Positions 26,366-36,386 of a stretch of 64,000 bases of DNA are shown here, piece after piece. Position numbers and translations under genes: made by a program. The notes under the pieces are model-generated. The model was not told the DNA's origin. It was given only the letters and a program-made list of their open reading frames with translations, and did no database searches. The stretch is taken from assembly GCF_021462825.1 (NCBI RefSeq), contig NZ_JAKEEB010000005.1:64501-128500 (forward strand), in the 5' to 3' direction. The stretch is from Streptomyces glomeratus (GTDB lineage Bacteria; Actinomycetota; Actinomycetes; Streptomycetales; Streptomycetaceae). Every line of letters starts with the position of its first letter. Within the stretch, counting starts at the first letter, position 1.

Positions 26366-26989
26366 ATGGGTACTTCGCCCTGGACGGACGCCTCCGCCCA
26401 GCCGGCCTCCCTCCGTCGACGCGGTGCCGTGCTCGAGCGCGCGATCCTCGACGCCGCTCTGGAGCAGCTCAGTACGGTGGGCTGGAACGGCCTCACGATG
26501 GAGGGCGTCGCCGCCGGTGCCCAGACCGGCAAGGCCGCGGTCTACCGCCGCTGGTCGTCCAAGGAGGACCTCGTCGCCGACGCGCTCCAGTCCGGACTGC
26601 CACGCTTCGACGTGGCGCCGGATCTCGGGAGCGTGCGCGAGGACCTGCTGGAGCTGTGCCGGCAGGCGCGTGAGGCGATGTACTCACGCCCCGGGTTTGC
26701 ACTTCGCTCGGTTATTCACGAATGCGACAGAGTGCAAGCCGAGCGCTTCCACGGTGTGATCTTCGACGGGGTGGTGGAGCCGACCCTCAAACTGCTCCGC
26801 GAGGTCATCGACCGAGGAATCGGGCGAGGAGAGGTGCGCGCCGACGCCATGAACGGATATGTCTTCGACGCGATGCCGGCCATGATGATGTACCGCTCAA
26901 AGATGCGCGGAAGCGAATGGACCGAGCGGGATATCGAGGAAATGATCGATCAGCTGATGATTCCGCTGCTACGGCCCGAACGGGACTGA
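26366..26989 (+). CDS. TetR/AcrR-family transcriptional repressor of the divergent exporter
   Basis: A 207-residue TetR protein. The N-terminal HTH is in the segment [20 protein letters not shown] to [19 protein letters not shown]. The C-terminal ligand domain matches TetR_C_16-like actinobacterial regulators. I place the start at ATG 26366 because GGAGAAA lies five bases upstream. ATG 26345 lacks a ribosome site. Autorepression and repression of the exporter are inferred from the two shared palindromes. Confidence 0.9.
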   Translation: MGTSPWTDASAQPASLRRRGAVLERAILDAALEQLSTVGWNGLTMEGVAAGAQTGKAAVYRRWSSKEDLVADALQSGLPRFDVAPDLGSVREDLLELCRQAREAMYSRPGFALRSVIHECDRVQAERFHGVIFDGVVEPTLKLLREVIDRGIGRGEVRADAMNGYVFDAMPAMMMYRSKMRGSEWTERDIEEMIDQLMIPLLRPERD

Positions 26990-27125
26990 TGGGTCCGAAA
27001 GCCCTTCCCCCAGGAGCCGTGACCGGCCTGTGGGCGCGGTGGCCGACGCCCGTCCGCGGGCGTGCCGTTGCCCGGGGAAACCTGGGTGTCGCGAGGGGAG
27101 CGCGGCAGCGTACGCTAAGGGCGCC

Positions 27126-27827
27126 ATGCCGTACGAACCGCCTACTCACACCGTCGAGCGCTCCCTTCGCGCAACGACCGGAGCGAAGGTCATCGCCGGT
27201 GTCGACGAGGTGGGGCGCGGCGCCTGGGCCGGTCCCGTCACCGTCTGCGCCGCGGTAACGGGCCTGCGCCGACCGCCCGAGGGTCTCACCGACTCCAAGC
27301 TGCTCACCGTCAAGCGGCGCACCGTGCTCGCCCGGGAGTTGGAGCGGTGGGTGACGGCCTACGCCCTCGGTCATGCCTCCCCCGAGGAGATCGACGAGCT
27401 CGGGATGACCGCCGCGCTCCGGCTCGCGGCGGTACGTGCCCTCGAGGCGTTGCCCACCCGGCCCGACGCGGTCATCCTCGACGGGAAGCACGACTATCTG
27501 GGGGCTCCCTGGAGGGTGCGGACGGTGATCAAGGGCGACCGGTCCTGCGTGGCCGTCGCCGCGGCCTCGGTGATCGCCAAGGTCCACCGGGACAAAATGA
27601 TGGCCGAACTGGGCATCAACCATGCAGACTTCGCTTTTGCGGCCAACGCCGGGTACCCCTCGCCGGTGCACAAGGCCGCACTGGAGGAGCGGGGTCCCAC
27701 CCCGTACCACCGCTTGTCGTGGGCGTATCTTGATGCGCTGCCCCAGTGGCGGCACCTCAAGAAGGTCCGCAGCTGGGCGGACGGAGACGTTCCGGAGATC
27801 GAAGGCCAGCTCGGCTTCGACTTCTGA
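27126..27827 (+). CDS. rnhB: Ribonuclease HII
   Basis: A 233-residue RNase HII, which removes RNA primers and single misincorporated ribonucleotides from DNA. Catalytic acidic residues are in [12 protein letters not shown] (DE), the conserved [10 protein letters not shown] (Asp) and AKVHRDKMM (Asp). [11 protein letters not shown] is the usual substrate-binding segment. ATG 27126 is chosen over an upstream frame extension because the protein begins at the normal family position. TACGCT (27111-27116) could be a -10 giving a very short leader. Confidence 0.93.
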   Translation: MPYEPPTHTVERSLRATTGAKVIAGVDEVGRGAWAGPVTVCAAVTGLRRPPEGLTDSKLLTVKRRTVLARELERWVTAYALGHASPEEIDELGMTAALRLAAVRALEALPTRPDAVILDGKHDYLGAPWRVRTVIKGDRSCVAVAAASVIAKVHRDKMMAELGINHADFAFAANAGYPSPVHKAALEERGPTPYHRLSWAYLDALPQWRHLKKVRSWADGDVPEIEGQLGFDF

Positions 27828-27847
27828 CCCGTTCCGATCGCACTCAT

Positions 27848-27873
27848 GTGCCACCCGCCGACGCGAGTGGCAC
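27848..27873. promoter_or_regulatory. Inverted repeat between rnhB and the next gene
   Basis: GTGCCAC (27848-27854) and GTGGCAC (27867-27873) are separated by 12 bp. It is 21 bp after rnhB and ends 7 bp before the TGATAAAAAT -10-like element of the next gene, so it may be a weak terminator or an operator. Confidence 0.45.
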
Positions 27874-27896
27874 CGGCGTTTGATAAAAATCAGCTC

Positions 27897-28508
27897 ATGC
27901 CTCTCATTCCCGAGGAGCCTCAGATTCACGAGAGTGCCCAGGGTCCCCGCGTCACGCCGGCCGCCGGCCGCACCGCGCCGACCCCCCGTCCCGTACCCGG
28001 CCCCCGCCCCGCGGCCCCCGCGCGTCCCGGCCGTCCGGGGGCAGTCCGGCCGATGCCGGCCCAGCGCACCACGCGCGAGCCTGTCGCATCCAAGCCCGGG
28101 CCGCCCGCTCCCGCAGCGACTCCGCAGATCCAGTTGATCCCGGCCTCGGCCGAGGGTGCGCTGGACGCTGCAGAGGAAGCCGTCGACCTGCTGCTGGAGT
28201 CCGGTCGTGCCCCCGGCGACGTGCTGGTGATCACCACCGGCGAGTCGCACCCATGGGCCGCGCACGAGCTGTCGTTCGGTGAAGCCTCGTACTGGGCGCA
28301 GCACGACGCCCGCGACGACGTCTTCTACGCCGACGCCTCGATCGCGTCCCGCGCCGCCGCCCGCCCGGTGGTCGTCACCGCCGTCAACGGTGGCTCCGAC
28401 GCGGCTGTCGCCGCAGCGCTTCCGCTGGCGCTCGGCCGGGCCGGTGCCCTGCTGATCGTCTGCGGCGACCCGAAGCAGATCAACTCGGTGCTCGGCGCAG
28501 GCGTCTGA
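27897..28508 (+). CDS. Conserved hypothetical protein with proline-rich N-terminus
   Basis: A 203-residue protein of unknown function. Residues ~10-80 are Pro/Ala/Arg-rich and likely disordered. The C-terminal ~120 residues form an alpha/beta domain (VLVITTGESHPWAAHELSFG, then VVVTAVNGGSDAAVAAALPL and LLIVCGDPKQINSVLG). GDPKQ recalls helicase motif III (GDxxQ), but no Walker A exists, so it cannot be a helicase by itself. ATG 27897 lies six bases after TGATAAAAAT, an unusually AT-rich -10, consistent with a leaderless message. It follows rnhB on the same strand with an inverted repeat between. Confidence 0.75.
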   Translation: MPLIPEEPQIHESAQGPRVTPAAGRTAPTPRPVPGPRPAAPARPGRPGAVRPMPAQRTTREPVASKPGPPAPAATPQIQLIPASAEGALDAAEEAVDLLLESGRAPGDVLVITTGESHPWAAHELSFGEASYWAQHDARDDVFYADASIASRAAARPVVVTAVNGGSDAAVAAALPLALGRAGALLIVCGDPKQINSVLGAGV

Positions 28509-29110
28509 GCGGGCCGGACCCCGTCCGTTCCGCTCGGGCGCCGTCCGTCCCGCACCGGGAGCCGGGCTGCCGCCCGGTCCGGGGGAGACGGCTGGTGGGT
28601 TGCCGCGTCGGCGGTGACTGTACGGCGGTCGCTTCGTCATGCGTGGAGCCGGGGCGCGGCAGCGTGCGGCCCTACTGGAACACCTGGAAACGGTGGCGTA
28701 CGACCCTGGCGGGCAGCTATGCGGGGGACCGTGCGCCCGCGGCACCCGGGGCGCCCACGGTGGCCAGGCCTGGTTGTCCGCCCGGCGCCCGTGTGCCGAG
28801 GGGCGGGGCGGGGTGGGGCTTCCCACGGCAGGCGATGGCTACAGGCGCTGGGGGGCCTTCGCGTTCCGGCCGAGGCAGGACGGTGAGTTGCTGCTGAGGC
28901 GGCGGTGACCTTCGGCGGGTCTGAGTCTGCGCCCGGGGTGTCTGCGTCTGCTTTTGTGCTTGGCGTCGCGTCGCACTTCCGCGGGTCGCGACGTCCGCGC
29001 TCGTTTGGTTGGCCGATCCAGCTCCCGACCCCGATCCTGATACCGATCCCGATCGCGGCTGGCGCTTACGGCAGTCCGGTGCTTACGGCGGCTCGCGCCC
29101 CCGGGATGCC
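28509..29110. other. Low-information region between the two hypothetical genes (602 bp)
   Basis: Third-position GC bias is weaker than in neighbouring genes. It holds at most one doubtful small ORF (28639-28908). Near 29011-29057 there is a short CCGATC/CCGATCCTGAT-type repeat run. No clear terminator was seen for the gene ending at 28508. Confidence 0.45.
28639..28908 (+). CDS. Possible small protein (doubtful)
   Basis: An 89-codon ORF from ATG 28639. The C-terminal GDGYRRWGAFAFRPRQDGEL looks protein-like, and third-position GC is about 83%, above background but below that of neighbouring genes. No Shine-Dalgarno, domain or known family is recognised. Two overlapping frames of similar length also exist, so this may be chance coding. 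Confidence 0.22.
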   Translation: MRGAGARQRAALLEHLETVAYDPGGQLCGGPCARGTRGAHGGQAWLSARRPCAEGRGGVGLPTAGDGYRRWGAFAFRPRQDGELLLRRR

Positions 29111-29746
29111 TCAGCGGGCGGCGGCCCGGCGCAGCGCCTCCGAGGTGACGCCGCCGGTGCGCGGCAGCGGGGGTGCCCCGCCCATCAGGCCGAACGCCTC
29201 CGGCGGTGAATCCGCGTTGGGGCGACGTCCGCCGCGACCCTCGCCGAGGACCTGCCAGCCGTCATGCGTCAGCGTGATGTACGCGCCGCAGCGCAGCCCG
29301 TGCAACGTGCAGGCGTCGCGCAGACCCCACATCCACGCCCCGTCTTCCTCCGTCCAACGCCCGTCGCCCTCGCGGCAGTAGATCAGTACGGCCGTCCGCA
29401 CCGGCGTACGGCGGCGCAGGTCGTGCGGGATGACCCTGCGCAGCTGGGCGAGCAGTGCGTTGCGGAACACCCAGCCGTCCGCGGGTGCCGGACGCCGGGT
29501 GAACGAGGCGCTCGCCCGCGGCCGTTCGTCCGAGTCCAGTACGGCCACCACGGCCATGGATGGCCGTGGCCGGTGGAGGGCGTGCAGTTCGCTGACGACT
29601 TCCCGGGGGTTGCGCAGTAGTGGAATGCCGGCGGCGGCCCACTCCGCGGGCTCCAGCATCCGCGCCACGGGATTGGCGGAAGCGGCGGACGATTCGGCGG
29701 AGGCCGACAAGGATGCCGCCGAGGACGGAGCGAATCCGAAGGTCAC
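29111..29746 (-). CDS. Conserved Streptomyces hypothetical protein
   Basis: A 211-residue protein. The start GTG 29746 is set by GGGAGGATC just upstream. The N-terminal ~30 residues are Ser/Ala-rich. The globular part contains MLEPAEWAAAGIPLLRNPRE, WVFRNALLAQLRRVIPHDLR and CREGDGRWTEEDGAWMWGLR, with several Trp and a CTLHGLRCGAYITLTHDG strand region. I recognise no domain or active site. It is on the same strand as the recQ fusion gene, 233 bp downstream of it. Confidence 0.7.
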   Translation of the reverse strand: MTFGFAPSSAASLSASAESSAASANPVARMLEPAEWAAAGIPLLRNPREVVSELHALHRPRPSMAVVAVLDSDERPRASASFTRRPAPADGWVFRNALLAQLRRVIPHDLRRRTPVRTAVLIYCREGDGRWTEEDGAWMWGLRDACTLHGLRCGAYITLTHDGWQVLGEGRGGRRPNADSPPEAFGLMGGAPPLPRTGGVTSEALRRAAAR

Positions 29747-29979
29747 GATCCTCCCTTCGGCTACGCGCCCACACTGCGGGCGAGGTCGGACTAGGGGGCA
29801 CACACCGCAGCAGAGCCCTTTCGGATCACGGACGAGCCGTGCGGGGAGCGGAACCCCAATTCTTCCCGTCGAACTGGAATGCGGCAACGAGCAATTGGAG
29901 CCACCGGCTGGTTTATGGCGATGTGTGGCCTATATCCCCGCCGGAGATCCGCCCAGTGTGTTCCCGGAGCAAGGACGGG

Positions 29980-32235
29980 TCACGCCTGCACGGCGAGGAC
30001 CAGCGGCAACACCCCCTCCGCTCCGGCCCGTCGCAGCATGCGTGCCGCCACTGCCAAGGTCCAGCCCGTCTCCGTCATGTCGTCCACGAGCAGCACCGGA
30101 CCGCCTGCCGCCCGGAGCGCCGCGGCCAGGGCGGGGGGTACGGTCAGCGCCCCGTCGAGCGCCTTCAGTCGCTGCGCGCTGTTGCTGCGAGGCAGCCGCG
30201 GTACATCGACTGCGTACGTGACGGAGCCCAGCAGCGGCAGCCGCCCTCTCTCCGCTATGTGCGCCCCGAGGGAATGGATCAGGCGCGGGCGCGTGCGCGA
30301 GGCCATGGTGACGACTCCGACGGGGCGCGGCTGTGCGTCGGGCCCTCCGGAGGCCCAGCCACCGGGCCCCTTTGCCCAGTCGGCCAGTACGCCGACCACG
30401 GCCTGTGCCACATCGTCCGGCACGGGACCGTCCGGGCTCTGGGGCGCCAGCATCGGCCGCAGCCGATTGCCCCAGCCGATGTCCGACAGTCGCCCCAGGG
30501 CCCGCCCCGGCGCCGCCTGCTCGCCGGCCGGGATTCGGCCCTTCAGCTCGACGCCGACCGCCGGAAGACCCGTCGGCCACATCTTGCGGGGCTCGACCTC
30601 GACGCCCGCACGGCCGAGCTCCCCGCGCGCCGCGTCCAGGGCGGCAGAGGAGACGGAGTCGGAAAACCGTGGTCCGGCACAGGTGTCGCAGCGTCCGCAG
30701 GGCCTGGCGCCCTCGTCGTCCAGTTGCCGGCGCAGGAACTCCATGCGGCAGCCGGTCGTCGTGACGTAGTCGCGCATCGCCTGCTGTTCGGTTTCCCGCT
30801 GTTTGGCGACCCAGGCGTAGCGCTCGGTGTCGTACGTCCAGGGGACACCCGTCGCCACCCAGCCGCCCTGGACACGGTGCACCGCACCGTCCACGTCGAG
30901 CACCTTGAGCATCGTCTCCAGCCGGGACCGGCGCAGGTCGACGAGTGGCTCGAGGGCGGGCAGTGACAGCGGCCGCTCCGCTCCTGCCAGGACGTCCAGA
31001 GTGCGCCGCACCTGCTCCTCGGGAGGAAACGCGACCGAAGCGAAGTATTCCCAGATCGCCTGGTCCTCCCGGCCCGGCAGAAGCAGGACCTCGGCGTGCT
31101 CCACACCACGGCCGGCGCGCCCGACCTGCTGGTAGTACGCGATCGGGGACGAGGGCGAGCCCAGGTGCACCACGAAGCCGAGGTCCGGCTTGTCGAAGCC
31201 CATTCCGAGGGCGGATGTGGCGACCAGCGCCTTGACCCGGTTGGCCAGCAGGTCCTCCTCGGCCTGCCGGCGGTCGGCGTTCTCCGTCTTCCCGGTGTAC
31301 GACGCCACCGTGTACCCGCACTGCCGCAGGAACGCCGCGACCTCCTCGGCCGCCGCCACCGTGAGCGTGTAGATGATCCCGGAGCCCGGCAGCTCCCCTA
31401 GGTGATCGGCGAGCCAGCCCATGCGGTGGGCGGCGTCCGGGAGCCGGAGCACGCTGAGGCTCAGGCTTTCCCGGTCCAGCGGTCCGCGCAGGACCAGGGC
31501 GTCCGTACCGGCCCCGGTGCCGAGCTGCTCGGCCACGTCGGCCGTCACCCGCGCGTTGGCCGTCGCCGTGGTCGCCAGCACCGGGACGCCCTGCGGGAGG
31601 TCCGCGAGCATCGTGCGCAGCCGGCGGTAGTCGGGCCGGAAGTCGTGGCCCCAGTCGGAGATGCAATGGGCTTCGTCCACCACCAGCAGGCCGGTCGCGG
31701 CTGCCAGCCGGGGAAGGACCCGGTCGCGGAAGTCGGGGTTGTTGAGCCGTTCCGGACTGACCAGCAGGACGTCCACCGCGCCCGCGGCGACTTCCGTCTG
31801 GATCGTGTCCCACTCCTCCGTGTTGGACGAGTTGATGGTCCGTGCGTGGATACCGGCCCGGGCGGCCGCCTCGACCTGGTTGCGCATGAGAGCGAGCAGC
31901 GGCGAGACGATCACCGTCGGCCCCGAGCCGCGCTCGCGCAGCAGCGCCGTCGCGACGAAGTACACGGCGGACTTGCCCCAGCCGGTGCGCTGCACGACGA
32001 GGGCTCTGCGTCCGTCCGCCACGAGGGCCTCGACGGCCCGCCACTGGTCCTCGCGCAACCGGGCCCCGCCCGTCGGTGCGCCGACGAGCCGGGCGAGCAC
32101 GGCGTCCGCGGCGGCGCGCAGACCGCCGTCGTCCGGGGTGGGGGCGCTGGGGTCGGCGGCGCGCAGGTCGTCCCCTCCTGCCGGGGTGGATTCGTGCGTC
32201 GTGGGGTGCGGGCGTTGGTCGGTCATGGGGTCCAT
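29980..32235 (-). CDS. RecQ-like DNA helicase fused to a C-terminal phosphoribosyltransferase domain
   Basis: A ~751-residue protein. The N-terminal RecQ core has [12 protein letters not shown] (Walker A), [19 protein letters not shown] (DEAH plus aromatic loop), [23 protein letters not shown] and [10 protein letters not shown] RecQ zinc site follows ([11 protein letters not shown], then PCGRCDTC). Instead of an HRDC domain, the last ~150 residues end in [13 protein letters not shown], a PRPP-binding loop of type I phosphoribosyltransferases (ComFC-like). The start is ATG 32235 or 32226. Neither has a Shine-Dalgarno, so the message may be leaderless. It is divergent from the DUF4192 gene across 125 bp containing DnaA-box-like sites. 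Helicase activity is well supported. The role of the second domain is unknown. Confidence 0.88.
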   Translation of the reverse strand: MDPMTDQRPHPTTHESTPAGGDDLRAADPSAPTPDDGGLRAAADAVLARLVGAPTGGARLREDQWRAVEALVADGRRALVVQRTGWGKSAVYFVATALLRERGSGPTVIVSPLLALMRNQVEAAARAGIHARTINSSNTEEWDTIQTEVAAGAVDVLLVSPERLNNPDFRDRVLPRLAAATGLLVVDEAHCISDWGHDFRPDYRRLRTMLADLPQGVPVLATTATANARVTADVAEQLGTGAGTDALVLRGPLDRESLSLSVLRLPDAAHRMGWLADHLGELPGSGIIYTLTVAAAEEVAAFLRQCGYTVASYTGKTENADRRQAEEDLLANRVKALVATSALGMGFDKPDLGFVVHLGSPSSPIAYYQQVGRAGRGVEHAEVLLLPGREDQAIWEYFASVAFPPEEQVRRTLDVLAGAERPLSLPALEPLVDLRRSRLETMLKVLDVDGAVHRVQGGWVATGVPWTYDTERYAWVAKQRETEQQAMRDYVTTTGCRMEFLRRQLDDEGARPCGRCDTCAGPRFSDSVSSAALDAARGELGRAGVEVEPRKMWPTGLPAVGVELKGRIPAGEQAAPGRALGRLSDIGWGNRLRPMLAPQSPDGPVPDDVAQAVVGVLADWAKGPGGWASGGPDAQPRPVGVVTMASRTRPRLIHSLGAHIAERGRLPLLGSVTYAVDVPRLPRSNSAQRLKALDGALTVPPALAAALRAAGGPVLLVDDMTETGWTLAVAARMLRRAGAEGVLPLVLAVQA

Positions 32236-32280
32236 GCAACCCGATCGGCAGGACATCGTGCGAGCGGACCCCACGGCCTG

Positions 32281-32322
32281 TGGACAGCGCATGACGTGCT
32301 CACGCCCGCAGTTATCCACAGC
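32281..32322. promoter_or_regulatory. Two DnaA-box-like 9-mers in the recQ/DUF4192 divergent promoter
   Basis: TTATCCACA (32314-32322, plus strand) is the classic 9-mer. TGTGGACAG (32281-32289) reads CTGTCCACA on the minus strand, one base from the Streptomyces-preferred TTGTCCACA. The two are in opposite orientation, 33 bp apart. Confidence 0.55.
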
Positions 32323-32360
32323 TCCAAGCGGAAGTCCAAGATCCGCGAGATGGTCGCGGC

Positions 32361-33923
32361 ATGACGAACCACGACGAAGCAGCCGGCTGCTCCGGCATCG
32401 GTGACATGAACGGACCTTTCCATCACGGTGGTGACAGCACCGGCCACAGGAGTCACGAGCCCGCGGACCCGCGAGGCGAGCCCATGGTCACCCTGCGCAC
32501 CCCCGCTGAGCTTGCCGACGCCCTGCCCTATCTGCTCGGGTACCGCCCGGAGGACAGCATCGTGCTGGTCGCGCTGCACGACCGGGAACGGCGGGGGAGG
32601 TTCGGCGGGCGGGCACGGCTCGGTATCCCCGCCCAACCCGAGGACTGGCCGTCCGCGGCCGAGCAGTTGGCCCGCGGACTGGTGGCGGGCAGCGAGCGCA
32701 GAGGCGCCCGGCCCGAGAGCATGGTCGCCTACCTGGTTCAGGAACCCTCGGGCGGCGAAACGGGCCGCGACGTGATGGAGCGCCTCCGGCCGCTCGCCCA
32801 GTCGCTGCGCACGGCCTGCGGCGGCCTCGACGTCGCAGTGGTGGAGGCACTCTGCATCTCCGACGGACGCTTCTGGTCGTACTGCTGCCCGAGCCCGGGC
32901 TGCTGTCCGCCCGAAGGGCAGCCGATGGGCCTGCCCGGCACCTCGGTCCTGGCAGCAGCCGCGACCTACGCGGGCATCCAAGTGCGCGGCAGCCTCCAGG
33001 AGTTCAGGGCACGGATGAGCCCGTGCCAGACGGAGGCCGCCCACGCACAGGAGGTCGCGCTGGACACCGCGAGCCGTGCGCTCGTCCCGCGGATCCTCGA
33101 CGGCGACACCCGCGAGGACGTGGCCGCGGACACCCTCGCGCTGGCGGAGCGGGTGATGGCCCGGCTCGGCGAGGCGCCACCCGTGTCGGGCACGGCGACG
33201 GCGGACCTGCGTGACGACGGGCTGCTGGCCGACGACGAGGCCGCGGCTCTGATCCTCGGTCTGCAGGACCGCACGACACGGGACCGGGCCGCGGAGTGGA
33301 TGGAGGGTGCCGAGGCCGCCGTGGCACTGCGGCTGTGGCGAGCCCTGGCCCGCCGCTGCGTCGGCCCGTACGGCGAGCACGCCGCCGCTCCGCTGACGCT
33401 CGCCGGATGGGTCGCCTGGTCGACCGGGGACGAACTGGAGGCCCGCGAAGCCTTCGCCATGGCCATCGGCGCGGACCCGGACTACCTCTTCGCCCGCCTT
33501 CTGCACCAGGCGTGCAACGAGGGCCTCGATCCGGAGACCGTCCGTCGGTGCCTGCGGGCGGAGCGAGCCGGCCGATCCGAAGGGGAGCAGGCTTCCGCGG
33601 CAGAGCCGGACGGCGCCGCCACGGCGCCTTCCGGCTCGCCCTGTGACACGGCCGGGGAGGACCTCGAAGGCAAGGAGCCCTCCGCGCCGCGGGAGGGCCC
33701 TGTCCGTAAGCACCGCAGGGTGCGGCCGGCGGGCGGCGGCAGGCCGAGCCGTCGTGCTCCGCGGGCGCTCGATACACGCCGACGGCGCCCTGCCGACACC
33801 CGCACTTCTCCTGGTGACGGTCCGCATCGTGACGGGCCGCCGCGGGTGGCCGAGGGCGCGAACAACCGGTTCGGGACCCACCGGGGCTCCGGTCGGCGTA
33901 CGGGGGAGCGGCCACATGAGTGA
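32361..33923 (+). CDS. DUF4192 domain-containing protein
   Basis: A 520-residue protein. The DUF4192 core runs from about residue 42 ([20 protein letters not shown]) through [20 protein letters not shown] to about 400. [13 protein letters not shown] cysteine cluster is notable in the middle. The final ~100 residues are Arg/Pro-rich and probably disordered, perhaps nucleic-acid binding. The function of the family is unknown. It is divergent from the recQ fusion with shared DnaA-like sites. ATG 32361 has no strong ribosome site, and GTG/ATG codons further in (for example ATG 32484 at the domain start) are alternatives. Confidence 0.8.
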   Translation: MTNHDEAAGCSGIGDMNGPFHHGGDSTGHRSHEPADPRGEPMVTLRTPAELADALPYLLGYRPEDSIVLVALHDRERRGRFGGRARLGIPAQPEDWPSAAEQLARGLVAGSERRGARPESMVAYLVQEPSGGETGRDVMERLRPLAQSLRTACGGLDVAVVEALCISDGRFWSYCCPSPGCCPPEGQPMGLPGTSVLAAAATYAGIQVRGSLQEFRARMSPCQTEAAHAQEVALDTASRALVPRILDGDTREDVAADTLALAERVMARLGEAPPVSGTATADLRDDGLLADDEAAALILGLQDRTTRDRAAEWMEGAEAAVALRLWRALARRCVGPYGEHAAAPLTLAGWVAWSTGDELEAREAFAMAIGADPDYLFARLLHQACNEGLDPETVRRCLRAERAGRSEGEQASAAEPDGAATAPSGSPCDTAGEDLEGKEPSAPREGPVRKHRRVRPAGGGRPSRRAPRALDTRRRRPADTRTSPGDGPHRDGPPRVAEGANNRFGTHRGSGRRTGERPHE

Positions 33924-34119
33924 GTTCCGCCGTCCCCGGCACCACCGTTCGGCGGGCTTGGCCGCCCACGGGCGTGACCCCGGAGGGACCCGAGCCGTTC
34001 ACCTGAGTGGCCGAGCCCGTGCCCGGTTCGCGCCACCGACGACCGCTCACGACCCTCCGGGGCCCCTCACCCGGCGCCGGCCACGCCCGAGGCGTACCCA
34101 GCGCCCAGGAAGCCGCCTC

Positions 34120-36258
34120 ATGTCCTTGCCCACACAGCCCCCCGCCCACCACGGCAGCCCGCTCGGCCAGAGCCCCTCGGCGCCCCAGGCTCCTGGCGGT
34201 GCCCCACAGGCCGGGCGCCGCGCGCCGGTCGGCACGCCGGCTTCCGTGCCGCGTACCGACCGGCATGTCCACGGTCCACCCCATCCCCAGCCGGCCCCGG
34301 CCCGTCGCATCGCCGACCTGCCTCCCGCCCACACCGCACTGATCTGCGTTGCCCTGCCGGGTCTGGTGATCTCCTCGCAGGAGGGCCAGTTGACCGGGCA
34401 AGGTCTGGAGGGGTTCTACCGGGCGGGCCGGCGGGTGCTGTCTCGCTGCCGGCTGCGGGTGGCGGGGCGAGAGCCGCTTCCGGTGCAGGCCCGGATGGTG
34501 GGTGCCGACCATGCCCGCTTCGTGGGGACCGTGCACGCGTCCCCGGACGCCGGACCCGATCCGGACGTCGTCGTGGAGCGCGTCCGGTCCGCGGACGGTA
34601 CCGAGCGGATCAGGCTGCACAACGCGGCGCCACGCCCACTGCGCCTGCCGGTGGAAGTGGCCCTCGGCGCGGACCTGGCGGAGCTGAGTGCGATCGCCTC
34701 GGGCGACCTGGGACCCGAACTCACAGCCAGCGTGCACGACTCGGCGCTGCGGTGGTCCGGTCCCAAGGGCGACTGCGCGGTCATCGCCGACCCGCCGCCC
34801 ACCGACGCGCTCGCCTCCGCCGGACTCCTGCGCTGGGAAGTGGCGCTGCCACCCGGCGGCACATGGAGCCTTAGGCTGCGGGTGCGGCCGGAAGGCGCGG
34901 AACCGCTCGGCGCCGTGGGCCGCGCCGCGGCGAGCCCATTCGCCCGGGCCCGGGCCACCGGGGACGACGCCAGAGTCGAGCCGTTCCTGCGCACCTGTGT
35001 CGAGGACCTGCAGGCCCTGGTACTGCGCGATCCCCTGCACCCCTCCGACACCCACATCGCGGCCGGAGCCCCATGGCGCTGCGGACCGGCGCCCGCCGAG
35101 TCGCTGGCGGCAGCCCGGATGACGCTGCCGCTCGGCACCCGGCTCGCCGCGGGCACGCTGCGCATACTGGCCCGCAGCCAGCTCGCCGGCCCGGGCCTCC
35201 GCTCCGGCATGATCCCGGGCCCCCGGCGGGACGCGGGAGCGCACCTTCCGCCGAGTTGCACGGGCACCGAGGCCACCCTGCTGTTCCCCGTGCTCCTTGC
35301 GGAGGCCCGGCGCTGGGGGCTTCCCGAACGCGAGACGGAGGAACTGCTGCCCGCGGCCGAGCACTGTCTGCGGTGGCTGCGCACCGCCGTCGGCGACGGC
35401 GTCTACCTCCCGGATCCGCAGCCGGACGGCCTGCTGCGCTGCGAGACCCAGGCTTACGCCCACCGTGCCGCGGTGCTCGGTGCCGATCTGCTCGCGGCGT
35501 GCGGACGTCCCGGCGGGGAGCAACTGCGTCAGTGGGCGGAGGAGCTGCGCGGCGCGTTCTGCGAGGAGTTCTGGGTCGAGGACCGGTCGGGCGGCAGACC
35601 CGCTGCCGCCCGTACCCGCGACGGGCGCCTGGTGCCGCACCTAGGGGCGGGCGCCGCCCACCTCCTGGACACAGGTCTGCTCGGCGCCGGCACGCCGGCG
35701 CCCGGGCTGCTGGACAAGGTGAGGACCGAGCAACTCGCCCGACTGCTCGCCGGTCCGGCCATGGACTCGGGCTGGGGGCTGCGCGGCCTGGCCGCCACGG
35801 AGACAGCGTACAACCCGTTCGGGCACCGCGGCGGAGCCGTGCGGGTCCCGGAGACCGCGGTCGCCGTCGCGGGACTGGCCGCCGCCGGTTACGAGAAGGA
35901 GGCGGGCGGGCTGCTGCACGGGATGCTGGCGGCGGCGGAGGCATTCGGATACCGGCTGCCCGAGATGTTCGCCGGAGAACCGCGCTGGGATGGGGGCGCA
36001 CCCCTGCCGCATCCGGCCGCCTGCCGCCCCGCCGCCACCGCGGCCGCCGCCGGGGTGCTGCTGCTGACCGCGCTCGTCGGCATCCGCCCGGACGCCCCGG
36101 CCGGGACAGTGACCCTGAGCCCGGTCCGCAGCGCACCGCTGGGAGAGATCGTGCTGAGAGGCCTGAGACTCGCCGGAGCGCCCTTCTCCGTGCGCGTCGG
36201 GCGTCTGGGCCTCGCCACGGTGGAGGAGGCGGCCGACGGACTGCAGCTGGGGGTGTGA
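34120..36258 (+). CDS. Glycogen-debranching N-terminal domain protein (amylo-alpha-1,6-glucosidase-like)
   Basis: A 712-residue protein. The first ~75 residues are Pro/Gln-rich. The region from about 75 to 270 matches the glycogen-debranching N-terminal beta domain (LICVALPGLVISSQEGQLTG; FYRAGRRVLSRCRLRV; RWEVALPPGGTWSL). The rest resembles an (alpha/alpha)6 barrel (TGTEATLLFPVLLAEARRW; MDSGWGLRGLA; YNPFGHRGGAVRVPETA). The usual full-length homologues act on glycogen or trehalose-type glucans. The catalytic acids are not certain. ATG 34120 is chosen because AGGAAG lies eight bases upstream. It is 196 bp downstream of the DUF4192 gene. Confidence 0.8.
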   Translation: MSLPTQPPAHHGSPLGQSPSAPQAPGGAPQAGRRAPVGTPASVPRTDRHVHGPPHPQPAPARRIADLPPAHTALICVALPGLVISSQEGQLTGQGLEGFYRAGRRVLSRCRLRVAGREPLPVQARMVGADHARFVGTVHASPDAGPDPDVVVERVRSADGTERIRLHNAAPRPLRLPVEVALGADLAELSAIASGDLGPELTASVHDSALRWSGPKGDCAVIADPPPTDALASAGLLRWEVALPPGGTWSLRLRVRPEGAEPLGAVGRAAASPFARARATGDDARVEPFLRTCVEDLQALVLRDPLHPSDTHIAAGAPWRCGPAPAESLAAARMTLPLGTRLAAGTLRILARSQLAGPGLRSGMIPGPRRDAGAHLPPSCTGTEATLLFPVLLAEARRWGLPERETEELLPAAEHCLRWLRTAVGDGVYLPDPQPDGLLRCETQAYAHRAAVLGADLLAACGRPGGEQLRQWAEELRGAFCEEFWVEDRSGGRPAAARTRDGRLVPHLGAGAAHLLDTGLLGAGTPAPGLLDKVRTEQLARLLAGPAMDSGWGLRGLAATETAYNPFGHRGGAVRVPETAVAVAGLAAAGYEKEAGGLLHGMLAAAEAFGYRLPEMFAGEPRWDGGAPLPHPAACRPAATAAAAGVLLLTALVGIRPDAPAGTVTLSPVRSAPLGEIVLRGLRLAGAPFSVRVGRLGLATVEEAADGLQLGV

Positions 36259-36357
36259 CCTCGGGAGACGTGCCCGTGAACGGTGAACGGCGGCCGCCGA
36301 GAGCTGTGCCGGACAGATACGGATGTGCTGTGGACGCGGTCCGCGAGGGGAGTGTTT

Positions 36358-36380
36358 ATCGTCAGGAAGACGACTATGAT
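36358..36380 (+). promoter_or_regulatory. Promoter with overlapping inverted repeat for the Nudix regulator
   Basis: ATCGTC-AGGAA-GACGAC (36358-36374, five of six arm positions complementary) directly abuts TATGAT (36375-36380), a strong -10. The start codon follows six bases later. A repeat filling the -35/-10 spacer suggests repression, possibly by the gene's own product. Confidence 0.6.
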
Positions 36381-36386
36381 CGCGGC

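Noticed and set aside
28595..28897. Two other overlapping small plus-strand frames in the 28.6-28.9 kb region
   Set aside because: No ribosome site, weak codon bias and no protein-like composition. At most the 28639 frame is listed, with low confidence.
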